64,000 bases of DNA from Treponema sp. (GTDB lineage: Bacteria > Spirochaetota > Spirochaetia > Treponematales > Treponemataceae): the NCBI RefSeq assembly GCF_017430385.1, contig NZ_JAFRNB010000143.1, positions 1 to 64,000 on the forward strand, given 5' to 3'. The position numbers were made by a program, and so were the translations under genes. Shown here one piece after another: positions 26,599 to 35,808 of this stretch; the stretch's first letter is position 1; each line of letters opens with the position of its first letter. The notes under the pieces are model-generated. The model was given only the letters and a program-made list of their open reading frames with translations. It was not told where the DNA came from and ran no database searches.

Positions 26599-27807
26599 AT
26601 GTCTTTTAATTACAACACAATCGAAGAGGCACTTGCAGATCTGCGTGCCGGTAAAATCATTTTAGTTTCAGACGACGAAAACCGTGAAAACGAGGGCGAC
26701 ATGATTTGTGCGGCGGAATTTGCCACACAGGAAAATGTCAATCTCATGGCAACCCACGCAAAGGGCTTAATCTGTATGCCGATGAGCCAGAGCCTTGCGC
26801 TGAAACTCGGTCTTTATCCGATGGTTGCTGAAAACACCGACAATCACGAAACGGCTTTCACAGTCTCAATCGATCACATTTCCACAACGACAGGAATTTC
26901 CGCAAAAGAACGCTCAATCACTACGCTCAAATGCGTTGACGACAATTCTGTTGCGACAGATTTCCGCCGTCCGGGTCACAATTTCCCGCTGATTGCAAAA
27001 AAAGGTGGCGTCCTCGTGCGAAATGGTCACACTGAGGCAACGGTTGACTTGTGCCGCCTGGCAGGGCTTAAAGAATGTGGCCTTTGCTGTGAAATCATGG
27101 ACGATGACGGAACCATGATGCGCGGCGAAAAACTTCAGGAAATGGCAAAAAAATTCGGCTTCAAGTACATCACAATCAAGGCTTTGCAGGACTACTGCCG
27201 CGTAAATGAAAAGCATGTCGTGCGCGAGGCAAAGGCAAAAATGCCTACCGAATACGGAGAATTTGACATCTACGGATATGTGAACGACATCACAGGCGAA
27301 CATCATGTAGCTTTAGTCAAAGGCGACATCGGCGATGGTGAAAATGTTTTGTGCCGCGTACATTCCGAGTGCTTGACCGGCGATGTTTTTGGAAGCCGCC
27401 GGTGCGACTGCGGGCCTCAGCTTCAGGCTGCGATGAAACGAGTGAACGATGAGGGCAGGGGAATCATACTCTACATGAGGCAGGAAGGCCGTGGAATCGG
27501 CTTAATCAACAAGCTCAAAGCATACAAATTACAGGAAGAGGGTTTGGACACCGTTGAGGCAAATGTCAAGCTCGGTTTCAAGCCTGACTTGCGCGAATAT
27601 TGGATTGGCGCACAAATTTTGCGTGATTTGGGCTGCAAGTCGCTCCGTCTTCTCACAAACAATCCCGAAAAAATCTACGGACTTGACGGATTCGGGCTAA
27701 AAGTGAGCGAGCGCGTTCCAATCGAAATCCCGGCGCAAAAATATGATGCCTTTTATCTGCGCACAAAGCGAGACCGAATGGGTCATATTTTTACCGAAGA
27801 ACTTTAG
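26599..27807 (+). CDS. ribBA: Bifunctional DHBP synthase / GTP cyclohydrolase II
   Basis: 402 residues. RibB half (1-200): [32 protein letters not shown] and [16 protein letters not shown]. RibA half (205-402): [23 protein letters not shown] with the zinc cysteines, [17 protein letters not shown] and LLTNNPEKI. It makes both precursors of riboflavin. Directly controlled by the FMN riboswitch and followed by ribH after 18 bases. Confidence 0.96.
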   Translation: MSFNYNTIEEALADLRAGKIILVSDDENRENEGDMICAAEFATQENVNLMATHAKGLICMPMSQSLALKLGLYPMVAENTDNHETAFTVSIDHISTTTGISAKERSITTLKCVDDNSVATDFRRPGHNFPLIAKKGGVLVRNGHTEATVDLCRLAGLKECGLCCEIMDDDGTMMRGEKLQEMAKKFGFKYITIKALQDYCRVNEKHVVREAKAKMPTEYGEFDIYGYVNDITGEHHVALVKGDIGDGENVLCRVHSECLTGDVFGSRRCDCGPQLQAAMKRVNDEGRGIILYMRQEGRGIGLINKLKAYKLQEEGLDTVEANVKLGFKPDLREYWIGAQILRDLGCKSLRLLTNNPEKIYGLDGFGLKVSERVPIEIPAQKYDAFYLRTKRDRMGHIFTEEL

Positions 27808-27825
27808 AAAAACAGGAGAAATATT

Positions 27826-28299
27826 ATGAACGAAATTAACTTGATTGAAGGAAAATTGGTTGCCCCAGAGGGCATGAAGGTTGCTATTGTTGCAAGCCGC
27901 TTTAACGAAATCATCGTGAACAAATTGCTTGGCGGTGCCGTTGACGGACTTGTTCGCCACGGTGTCGAAGAAAAGAACATCACTGCGGTGTGGGTTCCGG
28001 GCGCATTTGAAATCCCTGTAATCTGCGACAAGCTCGCTGCAAGCAAAAAATACGATGCCGTAATTGCTGTTGGTGCCGTAATTCGTGGTTCTACAACACA
28101 TTACGACTATGTTTGCGCCGAAGTTTCAAAGGGCGTTGCTCAGGCAAGCTTCAAAAACGGCGTTCCAGTGCTTTTCGGCGTAATCACAACCGAGAACATC
28201 GAGCAGGCAATTGAGCGCGCAGGAAGCAAAGCCGGCAACAAAGGCTACGAATGTGCTATGGGCGCAATCGAAATGTCCAACCTTATGAAACAGCTGTAA
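27826..28299 (+). CDS. ribH: Lumazine synthase
   Basis: 157 residues, full length. Recognised by [49 protein letters not shown] and [20 protein letters not shown]. It condenses the RibA- and RibB-derived precursors into lumazine. SD CAGGAGAAA precedes the start; a terminator follows. Confidence 0.96.
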   Translation: MNEINLIEGKLVAPEGMKVAIVASRFNEIIVNKLLGGAVDGLVRHGVEEKNITAVWVPGAFEIPVICDKLAASKKYDAVIAVGAVIRGSTTHYDYVCAEVSKGVAQASFKNGVPVLFGVITTENIEQAIERAGSKAGNKGYECAMGAIEMSNLMKQL

Positions 28300-28306
28300 T
28301 ACACAA

Positions 28307-28345
28307 AATCCCCCGGATTGAAGTTTAATTCTGGGGGATTTTTTT
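28307..28345 (+). terminator. Terminator of ribBA-ribH
   Basis: AATCCCCC (28308-28315) pairs with GGGGGATT (28333-28340), followed by seven T. It lies 8 bases after the ribH stop. Confidence 0.92.
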
Positions 28346-28359
28346 GGCTTTCTATATTT

Positions 28360-29133
28360 CTACATCGAAGTGTAGCCACCGTCTACAGGCAAAATTACGC
28401 CTGTGACATAGCCTGATGCCGGACTTGACAGGAAAATTGCAGCGGTATCAAGCTCGCCCTCATTTCCATATCGTGAAAGCGGAATCATCGTTCGGGCATT
28501 CTGCTGGAAAAATTCTGAGTCCAAAGTTTCTTTTGTGAGCGGACTATAAAAATAGCCCGGACAAATTGCATTTACATTGATGTTGTATTTTCCCCATTCA
28601 GCAGCAAGCCCCCTGGTTAAGTTCACGACACCGCCTTTTGCCGCATGATATGGCGAACAAGGCGCGACTTTATTTCCGACCATGCCATACATCGATGCAA
28701 TGTTGATGATTCGTCCGTATTTTGCAGGAATCATGGCCTTTTTTGCTACGGCTCGTGACATTTTGAAAGTGCCACCCAAATCGACATTAAGCTCACCGTC
28801 AAACTGCTCGTCGGTAATATCTTCGGCTGGAGCTACGGCACCTGTTCCGGCATTGTTAATAAGGATGTCAATTCGTCCGAATTTTGCGATAATCTCATCA
28901 ACTGCGGCATTTACCCGCGCCGTATCCGTGATGTCACACTGAACAGCAAGAGTCTCAACCTTGAATGTATCAGCAATTTCTTTCGCAACTTCATCAATCT
29001 TATCTTTTCGACGGGCGATTGCCACGATTTTTGCACCTTGATTTGCAAGAGCTTTTGCCATCTGAACACCCAGACCTGTCGAACAACCTGTTACAACGGC
29101 AACCTGACCTTTAAAATCAAAATAATCTTTCAT
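28360..29133 (-). CDS. Short-chain dehydrogenase/reductase
   Basis: 257-residue classical SDR: TGCSTGLG nucleotide-binding motif (TGxxxGxG) near residue 16, NNAGTG, catalytic Ser in INIASMYG, YHAAKGG (catalytic Tyr and Lys) and GVILPVDGGYTSM at the C-terminus. The sequence style resembles gluconate 5-dehydrogenase/KduD-type sugar-acid dehydrogenases, but substrate is not certain. Start at the ATG (29133) behind AAAGGAG; two codons upstream is only a TTG. Monocistronic. Confidence 0.85.
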   Translation of the reverse strand: MKDYFDFKGQVAVVTGCSTGLGVQMAKALANQGAKIVAIARRKDKIDEVAKEIADTFKVETLAVQCDITDTARVNAAVDEIIAKFGRIDILINNAGTGAVAPAEDITDEQFDGELNVDLGGTFKMSRAVAKKAMIPAKYGRIINIASMYGMVGNKVAPCSPYHAAKGGVVNLTRGLAAEWGKYNINVNAICPGYFYSPLTKETLDSEFFQQNARTMIPLSRYGNEGELDTAAIFLSSPASGYVTGVILPVDGGYTSM

Positions 29134-29274
29134 ATACAAGCACTCCTTTAAATGTAATAATAAGAATAATAAATTATAAAGCGAAAAGCATAAAATTGCA
29201 AACTGTTAGGTTTAGCTAATTTTCATCGATTTTCATATATTTTCTATCCTTCCATTTTGATTTATAATTCCTTT

Positions 29275-30837
29275 ATGTCACAAATTTTCAACGCCCCCAG
29301 AATTTTGATTGCAGCCCCCAAAAGCGGAAGCGGAAAAACCACGCTTACCTGTGCGTTTTTACAATTTCTCAAAAATCATGGAAAAAATCCTGTTTCATTC
29401 AAATGCGGACCAGATTATATTGATCCGATGTTTCACGAACGGGTTCTTGGAGTGCCTTCGACTAATCTTGACAGCTATTTTTGTTCCGAAGAACAAATCC
29501 GTGAGATTTTCCTTAGAAATGCCACAAGTGCGGACACCAAAAACCAGAACTCAGAAAGTTTTGCCGTAATCGAGGGCGTGATGGGGCTTTTTGACGGACT
29601 CGCCGGAACTTCGCTCAAGGCTTCAAGCTACGACATAGCCCGAATCACAAACACGCCGATTCTTCTGGTAGTTGATGCGGAAGGGGCAAGCCGCTCAATC
29701 GTTCCGCTGGTAAAAGGATTTTTGGCCTACGACAAGGAAAACTCTGGCACCGGCGAAAACTTGATAAAAGGAATCCTTTTGAACAAGACATCAAAAAGCC
29801 AGTTCATGATTCTAAAAAAGCTGATTGAAGAAGAATGTGCCGAAAATGACATTAAAGTCGTCGGATTTCTCTCAAAAAGTTCAGATGATGTATGGAAAAG
29901 TAGACATTTAGGCCTGATTTTGCCGTCAGAAATAGAAAATCTTCAAGCACAAATCCAAAAAACAGCCGAAAGTCTGGACGATACTCTGGATTTTGAAGAG
30001 CTGGAAAGAATTATGTTCGGGGCGTTGCGGGGTGTCCCCGCAGAAGGGGTAGAGTCCGATGGTTCAGGCACAGCCTTCACCGAGACTCGCCTAAAAACTC
30101 GTCTCACGAGTTTTTCCGCCAAAGCGGACGGCTCCCTAGGGGAGACTTTCCCCATCCTTCAAGCATCCACTTTCAATTTTCCACTTTCCGCTTCTCACTT
30201 TCCGCTTTCTGCCTCCCTCGCTGTTGCTTTCGACGAGACTTTCTGCTTTTATTACCGCGAAAATCTCAGGATGCTCGAAGAAGCCGGCTTTCAAATCAAA
30301 TATTTTTCGCCATTGCACGACAAAGCCATCCCCAAAAACACGGACGCTCTTTTGCTCGGTGGCGGCTACCCGGAACTGTACGCTGCGGAACTTGAATCCA
30401 ACAAATCCATGCGGGAATCGATAAAATCCGCGCTCAAAAATGGCGTTTCCGTGATGGCCGAATGTGGCGGTTTCATGTATTTGCAGGAAAAACTGACCAC
30501 ACAAGAAGGAAAATCTTACGAAATGTGCGGAGCGATAAAAGGCGAGTGCAGTTATACCGAAAAACTTGTGCGATTCGGCTACGCGGAATTCACAAAAAAG
30601 GCTGATTCGGCAAATTCGGGCTGCAACAAAATGCCTTTTTCTATCAAAGGGCACGAATTCCATTATTTTGACAGCACGAACAACGGCTCGGATTTCACAG
30701 CATCAAAACCACTCTCAAAAAAAAACTGGGAGTGCATGATTTTTACGCCAAAAATGCTCGCCGGATTTCCGCACTTGTATTACCGCTCGAATCCCGAAAT
30801 CATAAAATGGTTCGCAGAATCCTGTAAAAAAGATTAA
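29275..30837 (+). CDS. cbiA: Cobyrinate a,c-diamide synthase with inserted repeat
   Basis: 520 residues from the ATG at 29275. N-terminal P-loop amidoligase domain (ILIAAPKSGSGKTTLTCAFL, FKCGPDYIDPMFH, VIEGVMGLFDG) and C-terminal glutaminase domain (LLLGGGYPELYAAEL, catalytic Cys in MAECGGFMYLQ, GHEFHYFD). Between them, residues ~247-317 are a low-complexity, palindrome-encoded insertion absent from the family. It amidates the a and c side chains. TATAAT ends 6 nt before the ATG, predicting a leaderless mRNA. Confidence 0.92.
   Translation: MSQIFNAPRILIAAPKSGSGKTTLTCAFLQFLKNHGKNPVSFKCGPDYIDPMFHERVLGVPSTNLDSYFCSEEQIREIFLRNATSADTKNQNSESFAVIEGVMGLFDGLAGTSLKASSYDIARITNTPILLVVDAEGASRSIVPLVKGFLAYDKENSGTGENLIKGILLNKTSKSQFMILKKLIEEECAENDIKVVGFLSKSSDDVWKSRHLGLILPSEIENLQAQIQKTAESLDDTLDFEELERIMFGALRGVPAEGVESDGSGTAFTETRLKTRLTSFSAKADGSLGETFPILQASTFNFPLSASHFPLSASLAVAFDETFCFYYRENLRMLEEAGFQIKYFSPLHDKAIPKNTDALLLGGGYPELYAAELESNKSMRESIKSALKNGVSVMAECGGFMYLQEKLTTQEGKSYEMCGAIKGECSYTEKLVRFGYAEFTKKADSANSGCNKMPFSIKGHEFHYFDSTNNGSDFTASKPLSKKNWECMIFTPKMLAGFPHLYYRSNPEIIKWFAESCKKD
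30018..30228 (+). repeat. Palindromic element inserted in frame in cbiA
   Basis: The ~210-base insertion in the domain linker is made of perfect hairpins: GCGGGG-TGT-CCCCGC (30027-30041), AAAAACTCG-TCTCA-CGAGTTTTT (30093-30115) and GGGGA-GACTT-TCCCC (about 30139-30153), followed by pyrimidine-rich near-tandem repeats (CACTTTCCGCTT twice, about 30170-30215). It looks like intergenic repeat DNA, yet contains no stop in the cbiA frame. Confidence 0.7.
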
Positions 30838-30900
30838 AATTTTTTCATTTTTCCTGCAATTCTTTTGCATATCTTAAATTTTAGGGTTATAATTTTAGAT

Positions 30901-31365
30901 ATGGCAATGGACGCAAAAATTATCAACGCTTTTCTCTCCGAGGGTGTCAAAACTTTTCAGGACATGTTCAATCTTTCTCCAGAAAGCAAAGAGCCCCATC
31001 TTCTTGACATCCATGCGGGTCATCCGTGGGAAATTTCAGGCCTGCTTGGCGTAACAGGAAACATCAAAGGCATCGTGGCTTTCAGGCTTCACAAAATTCT
31101 TGCACACAAAATGCTTGAGCTGTCAGGTCTTGAGTGCAAGCCAAACGACTACGAGGATATGGCAATCGGGCTTGTAAGTGAATTCACAAACATAATTTCC
31201 GGACACGCTGTCACCGTTCTGAGCGAATACGATCTGGACATTTCGCCGCCGTTCTGTGTCATGGGTCACAACCACATGATTTCATGGCCGCGCAACTTCC
31301 CGGTTATCGCAATTCCGTTTATCACAAAATACGGCCCGTTCGAGGTCGATGTCTGCTTTAAATAG
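30901..31365 (+). CDS. cheX: CheX-like chemotaxis phosphatase
   Basis: 154 residues from the ATG of MAMDAKIINAF. CheX family features: GVTGNIKGIVAFRL and the phosphatase helix LVSEFTNIISGHAV, which carries the ExxN motif (Glu and Asn in SEFTN) used to dephosphorylate CheY-P. Spirochaetes use CheX to end the chemotactic signal. It stands alone among cobalamin genes. TATAAT ends 7 nt before the ATG, so the mRNA is probably leaderless. Confidence 0.85.
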   Translation: MAMDAKIINAFLSEGVKTFQDMFNLSPESKEPHLLDIHAGHPWEISGLLGVTGNIKGIVAFRLHKILAHKMLELSGLECKPNDYEDMAIGLVSEFTNIISGHAVTVLSEYDLDISPPFCVMGHNHMISWPRNFPVIAIPFITKYGPFEVDVCFK

Positions 31366-31390
31366 CACAAATGTGTTATAATTGCCTGCG

Positions 31391-32422
31391 ATGAATATTC
31401 ATATAATCTCATTCACGCAGGCAGGTTTTTCTCTCTCAAAGCGGATTCAAAATCTCCTTTCTCATGCAGTTTCTTCTGAAAATTTCGAGCAGATTACGCT
31501 TTCTTTTGGCGGAAAAGCCTGGGACGGTGAATCTGCTTCTGCATATCGGCCTGTTTCTGATTGGGTCGAAGATTTTTTCCAAAAAGAAAACGCGCTTATT
31601 TTTATCGGCGCGGCCGGAATCGCGGTGCGCACAATCGCTTCTTTCGTAAAAAACAAGGCTTCGGACCCGGCGGTGCTCGTGATGGATGAGAAGGGCAAAT
31701 TCGTGATTCCGATTCTTTCCGGGCATATCGGTGGCGCGAACGAGCTTGCACGAAAAATCTCGGCACTGATTGGCGCGACAGCCGTAATCACAACGGCCTC
31801 GGACTGCAATAATCTTCCTGCAATCGATGAATTTGCCGCCAAAAACAATTTTTCAATAAACGACATGAAGCTTGCAAAGGATTTTACGGCGAGAATGCTT
31901 GAAAACGAAAATCCTCTGGCAGCTGATGGAATGCCTGAAAAAAAAGAAAAGCCCCTCGGATTCACAATCTCGTTATATATAAAAAATGATATACTTTCTT
32001 TGATTCCCAAATGTGTTGTGCTCGGAATCGGTTGCAAAAAGGGGAAATCGAGCGAAGAACTACGAGATTTTGTCTTTAAAGCGCTAAAAACACACAAAAT
32101 TGACATTCGTTCGTTAGTTCAAATAAGTTCTGTCTACCAAAAGAAGAATGAAAAGGCGATAATTGAGCTTTCAGAAAGTCTAAAACTACCGTTCGTTACT
32201 TTTTCTGCCGAAGAATTGAACAAAATCCAGCAGAAAGTAAGCCATTCCGACTTTGTTGAGAAGACTCTTGGCACGGATAATGTTTGCGAAAGGGCAGTTT
32301 TTGCTTCAGGAGCCAGTATGCTAATTGTCCCAAAAACAGCAAAAGACGGCATGACAATTGCAATCGGAATCAAAACAATCAATTTTGAAATCCCAGAAGA
32401 ATTGAAGAGGTTTAAAATATGA
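31391..32422 (+). CDS. cbiG: Cobalt-precorrin-5A hydrolase
   Basis: 343 residues from the ATG of MNIHIISFT. CbiG features: FIGAAGIAVRTIASFVKNKASDPAVLVMDE-type segment with conserved AVLV-D, PILSGHIGGANELARKI, ITTASD and the C-terminal VLGIGCKKGKSSEELRDFV domain. It opens the delta-lactone ring and releases acetaldehyde. It starts the cbiGHJ-cbiET operon; TATAAT ends 8 nt before the ATG. Confidence 0.93.
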   Translation: MNIHIISFTQAGFSLSKRIQNLLSHAVSSENFEQITLSFGGKAWDGESASAYRPVSDWVEDFFQKENALIFIGAAGIAVRTIASFVKNKASDPAVLVMDEKGKFVIPILSGHIGGANELARKISALIGATAVITTASDCNNLPAIDEFAAKNNFSINDMKLAKDFTARMLENENPLAADGMPEKKEKPLGFTISLYIKNDILSLIPKCVVLGIGCKKGKSSEELRDFVFKALKTHKIDIRSLVQISSVYQKKNEKAIIELSESLKLPFVTFSAEELNKIQQKVSHSDFVEKTLGTDNVCERAVFASGASMLIVPKTAKDGMTIAIGIKTINFEIPEELKRFKI

Positions 32423-33174
32423 ACGGCAAATTGACAGTAGCAGGAATCGGCTCAGGAAAATATTCCCAGATTACGACAGAAGTCCTCGAAGCGTTGAAAA
32501 TTTGTGACTGTATCGTGGGCTATGAAGTCTACATCAACCTTGTACGCGAGCATTTTCCAAACAAGGAATACCTTTCGACCCCAATGCGAAAAGAAGAGGA
32601 ACGATGCCGTCTTGCGCTCGAACAGGCAGATTCCGGGAAGAATGTCGTTTTCATCTGCTCAGGAGATGCGGGCGTTTACGGGATGAGCGGATTGATTTAC
32701 GAAATCAGCAGGGAATTTCCGGGCGTTCAAATCAATGTATTACCGGGAATTACGGCGGCACTGAGCGGGTCAGCAATTTTGGGTGCGCCGCTGATTCATG
32801 ATTTTGCAGTAATTTCTTTGAGTGACCTTATGACTCCGTGGGAAAAAATCGAGAAAAGGCTTGAATGTGCGAGCCTTTCTGATTTCTGCATTGTCCTTTA
32901 CAACCCGATGAGCCACAAACGAAAGGATTATCTTTTTAAGGCGTGCGAGATTCTGCTCAAAAATCTTCCGGCCGAAACTCCTTGCGGTTATGTCAAAAAT
33001 ATCGGCCGTGAAGGAGAAGAATCAAAAATCCTCAGTCTCAAAGAATTGCAGACAGCCGAGCTTGACATGTTCACAACGGTTTTTATCGGGAACAGCACCA
33101 CGCGCGTGATTGAAAGTCCGTGCGGTAAAAAGCTGGTCACTCCGAGGGGCTACGCGTTTGAGGCTTTAAAATGA
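32419..33174 (+). CDS. cbiH: Cobalt-precorrin-3B C17-methyltransferase
   Basis: 251 residues: tetrapyrrole methylase with LTVAGIGSGKYSQIT, CDCIVGYEVYINLV, VVFICSGDAGVYGMSGLIYE and PGITAALSGSAILGAPL plus VLYNPMSHKRKDYL, all typical of CbiH/CobJ. It methylates C17 and contracts the ring. It overlaps cbiG and cbiJ by 4 bases each (ATGA). Confidence 0.95.
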   Translation: MNGKLTVAGIGSGKYSQITTEVLEALKICDCIVGYEVYINLVREHFPNKEYLSTPMRKEEERCRLALEQADSGKNVVFICSGDAGVYGMSGLIYEISREFPGVQINVLPGITAALSGSAILGAPLIHDFAVISLSDLMTPWEKIEKRLECASLSDFCIVLYNPMSHKRKDYLFKACEILLKNLPAETPCGYVKNIGREGEESKILSLKELQTAELDMFTTVFIGNSTTRVIESPCGKKLVTPRGYAFEALK

Positions 33175-33986
33175 ATCCAATCTTTATCTTTGCAGGAACA
33201 ACCGAAGGGCGCGAACTTTGCGAAAAACTTTCTGAATCCGGCTTTGACTGCACGGTGAGCGTCGCCACGGAATACGGAGAAAGCCTTCTTCCCAAAAAAG
33301 AAAATCTCACCGTTTTGCAAGGAAGAATGAACTCCGGCCAGATGATTCAGGCATTTTCTCAGAAAAATTACGCATTTGTCGTCGATGCCACGCATCCTTT
33401 TGCCACGGAAGTTTCAAAAGAAATAAAAAAGGCGTGCGATTCCACAAAAATCCGATATTTTAGGCTCGCAAGAAATACAAATGAAGTGCCTGAGTCGCAA
33501 AACAATATCTTCTATTTTAACGATATTTCTGCCGCCGCTGAATGGCTCGAATTCCAGAGTGGGAAAATCTTTGTCTCGACCGGAAGCAAGGAACTGCCAA
33601 AACTCTGCGAAAAAATTTCCGACAAAGCAAGGCTCATCGTGCGCGTTCTGCCGTCAATCGAAAGCATTCAGGTTTGCATAGACTGCAAGATTCCGCAACA
33701 CCAGATTATCGCAATGCAGGGGCCATTTTCTGAAAAAGCAAATGAAATCCAGTTCTCTGAGAGAGGGGCGAAAATTCTTCTGACAAAAGAAAGCGGAAGT
33801 GCAGGCGGCTATTTTGAAAAAATCCGGGCCGCAACGAACTTGGGGATGAAGATTGCTGTGATAAAAAATCCGGAAAAAGCACAGTCCATGTCAGAGAATG
33901 CCGAAAGTCTGGTGGAAAATTCCAGCGAAAGGGAAATCTTTCATTCTGTCGAAAAAATTTGTGATATAATCAAAAAGTCGATATGA
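33171..33986 (+). CDS. cbiJ: Cobalt-precorrin-6A reductase
   Basis: 271 residues: IFIFAGTTEGRELCEKL at the N-terminus, VDATHPFATEVSKEI, IRYFRLARN, ILLTKESGSAGGYFEKI and IAVIKNP match CbiJ/CobK. NAD(P)H-dependent reduction of the corrin ring. Overlaps both neighbours by 4 bases. Confidence 0.94.
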   Translation: MNPIFIFAGTTEGRELCEKLSESGFDCTVSVATEYGESLLPKKENLTVLQGRMNSGQMIQAFSQKNYAFVVDATHPFATEVSKEIKKACDSTKIRYFRLARNTNEVPESQNNIFYFNDISAAAEWLEFQSGKIFVSTGSKELPKLCEKISDKARLIVRVLPSIESIQVCIDCKIPQHQIIAMQGPFSEKANEIQFSERGAKILLTKESGSAGGYFEKIRAATNLGMKIAVIKNPEKAQSMSENAESLVENSSEREIFHSVEKICDIIKKSI

Positions 33987-35338
33987 AAACCCTTAATCTG
34001 ATTGGACTTGGAACAGGAAACGAAAATTTTCTCACAAAAGAGGCTGAATCAATTCTCAAAAATGCAGAAATTATTTTTGGCGCAAAACGGATTCTTGAAA
34101 TCGCAGGAAACTCGTTGAGCCAAAGCCAATCCGTCGGAAGACAGGCCGAAACGAGCGAAAATTCAGGCGAAACTCTTCCTAAAACTGAGCCTCTTTATCG
34201 TGCCGAGGAAATTTTCTCGTATCTAAAAGAAAATCCTCAGTATCAGAATGTTGCCGTTGTTTTTTCAGGCGATGTCGGATTTTTCAGCGGAGCAAGTGCA
34301 TTTTATGAGGAGCAGACAGGGGAATGGAAAATCAGCGTGATTCCGGGTATTTCTTCTGCCGTGTATTTCGCCGCAAAATTGCAAAAATCATGGCAGAACT
34401 GGAAATTTCTTTCTCTTCACGGCTCAAAATGCAACACAATCGAGCAGATTCGCAAAAATCCGGCCTGTTTTTTCATTCTTTCGGGCGCAGAAGATGTCAA
34501 ATCCCTCGCTGAAAAGATTCAAAAAGCAGTCAAAAATAAAATTCTTTCAGAAATCAAATGCTGGCTCGGCAAAAATCTTTCGTATAATGATGAAAAAATA
34601 ACTTGCTGTAAATTCTCTAAGGGTGAAGAATCGGCTCGTCAATTTGACTTCAGTCAGGGAAAGGCGCAAAATGATAAAGGTCTTTTCGTGCTCCTTGTCG
34701 AAAATGAATGTGCAAAATACCAGCCAGTCACGCAATCCTTAAATGACGAAGATTTTATCCGTGCAGAAAAAATCCCGATGACAAAAAAAGAAGTCCGCCG
34801 CCTCTCTCTGGCAACACTGGGGCTTTCAGAATCGTCCGTTCTCTATGACATAGGAAGCGGAACCGGCTCCGTCACAGTGGAAGCTGCTAGAATTGCAACG
34901 GAAGGGCATGTTTTTGCAGTTGAATGTAAAAAAGAAGCGTTTGAGCTTACAAAAAAGAATGTCGAAAAATTCTGCCTTGAAAATGTGACCCCGATTTTGG
35001 GAAACGCACCAGAATGTCTAAAAGCCGACGGAAATTCAGAAGTGAGCAAAGAAATTCCTGCTCCGACCCATGTTTTTATCGGCGGGAGCAAGGGTAATCT
35101 TTCTGAAATCGTGAATTTCTCGCTTCAAAAAAATCCACGCGCAAGAATCGTTGCAAATTTCGTGAGCCTTGAAAATCTGTGCGAAATGCAGTCTCTTTTG
35201 AAAAATCTTGAATCCGAAAACAAGATTAAAGATGTGGAAATCATACAGGTTGCGGTGAGCCATGCCGAAAAAACAGGCGGCTTCCACTTAATGAAAGCAC
35301 AAAATCCTGTTTATATCGTGGGATTTTCGGGAAGTTAA
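33983..35338 (+). CDS. cbiET: Fused cobalt-precorrin-7 C5-methyltransferase / C15-methyltransferase
   Basis: 451 residues joining CbiE (1-~250: GLGTGNENFLTKEAESIL, VVFSGDVGFFSGASAFYE, PGISSAVYFAAKL) and CbiT (~255-451: MTKKEVRRLSLATLGL, DIGSGTGSVTVEAARIA, a Rossmann SAM-binding motif, and VFIGGSKGNLSEIV). The fused form equals CobL of the aerobic pathway. It methylates C5 and C15 and decarboxylates the acetate side chain. Last gene of this operon; its stop overlaps the convergent cysteine-cluster gene by 4 bases. Confidence 0.95.
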   Translation: MKTLNLIGLGTGNENFLTKEAESILKNAEIIFGAKRILEIAGNSLSQSQSVGRQAETSENSGETLPKTEPLYRAEEIFSYLKENPQYQNVAVVFSGDVGFFSGASAFYEEQTGEWKISVIPGISSAVYFAAKLQKSWQNWKFLSLHGSKCNTIEQIRKNPACFFILSGAEDVKSLAEKIQKAVKNKILSEIKCWLGKNLSYNDEKITCCKFSKGEESARQFDFSQGKAQNDKGLFVLLVENECAKYQPVTQSLNDEDFIRAEKIPMTKKEVRRLSLATLGLSESSVLYDIGSGTGSVTVEAARIATEGHVFAVECKKEAFELTKKNVEKFCLENVTPILGNAPECLKADGNSEVSKEIPAPTHVFIGGSKGNLSEIVNFSLQKNPRARIVANFVSLENLCEMQSLLKNLESENKIKDVEIIQVAVSHAEKTGGFHLMKAQNPVYIVGFSGS

Positions 35339-35808
35339 GATTCTTCGGCCATCAGTTTCTCGACTTCGCGGCGGTAAAGCGGCTTGTTCGCATCATAGGC
35401 ATTTTTGTTGGCCTCGATTTCCTCGAAAGTCCAGAGTTTGCCGTTCTTGTTGTTCATGCCTGGACAATCACGCGCACATTCTTCCCACATTGACTTATCT
35501 TTGACCATCCATGACCAGAAAGGATAAGTTGAGCACTGGACTGGACGAGCCTCGTAGCAGGAGCAGCCGTTTTCCCAGAGAATGCAGTCGTAATTCTTTT
35601 TTTCAAGAAGGGCAAGAACCTGCTCTCCCTCGTAATAATCAGCCCAGCGGCAATATTTCTTGACGAATTCGGTTACGCTCATTTTGAGATGATTGCGGAG
35701 CGTGGTCAAATCGCGAAGAGAAAGGTAAACGAAGCCAGGCGAATGCCCGCAGCAAAACGAGCATCGCTGACAGCCGAAATATAGTCCGTCTTTGTAAAAT
35801 GGTTCCAT
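35335..35808 (-). CDS. YkgJ-family cysteine-cluster protein
   Basis: 157 residues with the Zn/Fe-binding cysteine pattern: FGCQRCSFCCG at the N-terminus (CxxCxxCC), CILWENGCSCYEARPVQCSTYPF and CARDCPG. Belongs to the YkgJ/UPF0153 group of presumed metal-cluster proteins with no defined reaction. Its start is one base away from the uraA stop (TAAATG-like junction), so it is cotranscribed with uraA. Confidence 0.82.
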   Translation of the reverse strand: MEPFYKDGLYFGCQRCSFCCGHSPGFVYLSLRDLTTLRNHLKMSVTEFVKKYCRWADYYEGEQVLALLEKKNYDCILWENGCSCYEARPVQCSTYPFWSWMVKDKSMWEECARDCPGMNNKNGKLWTFEEIEANKNAYDANKPLYRREVEKLMAEES

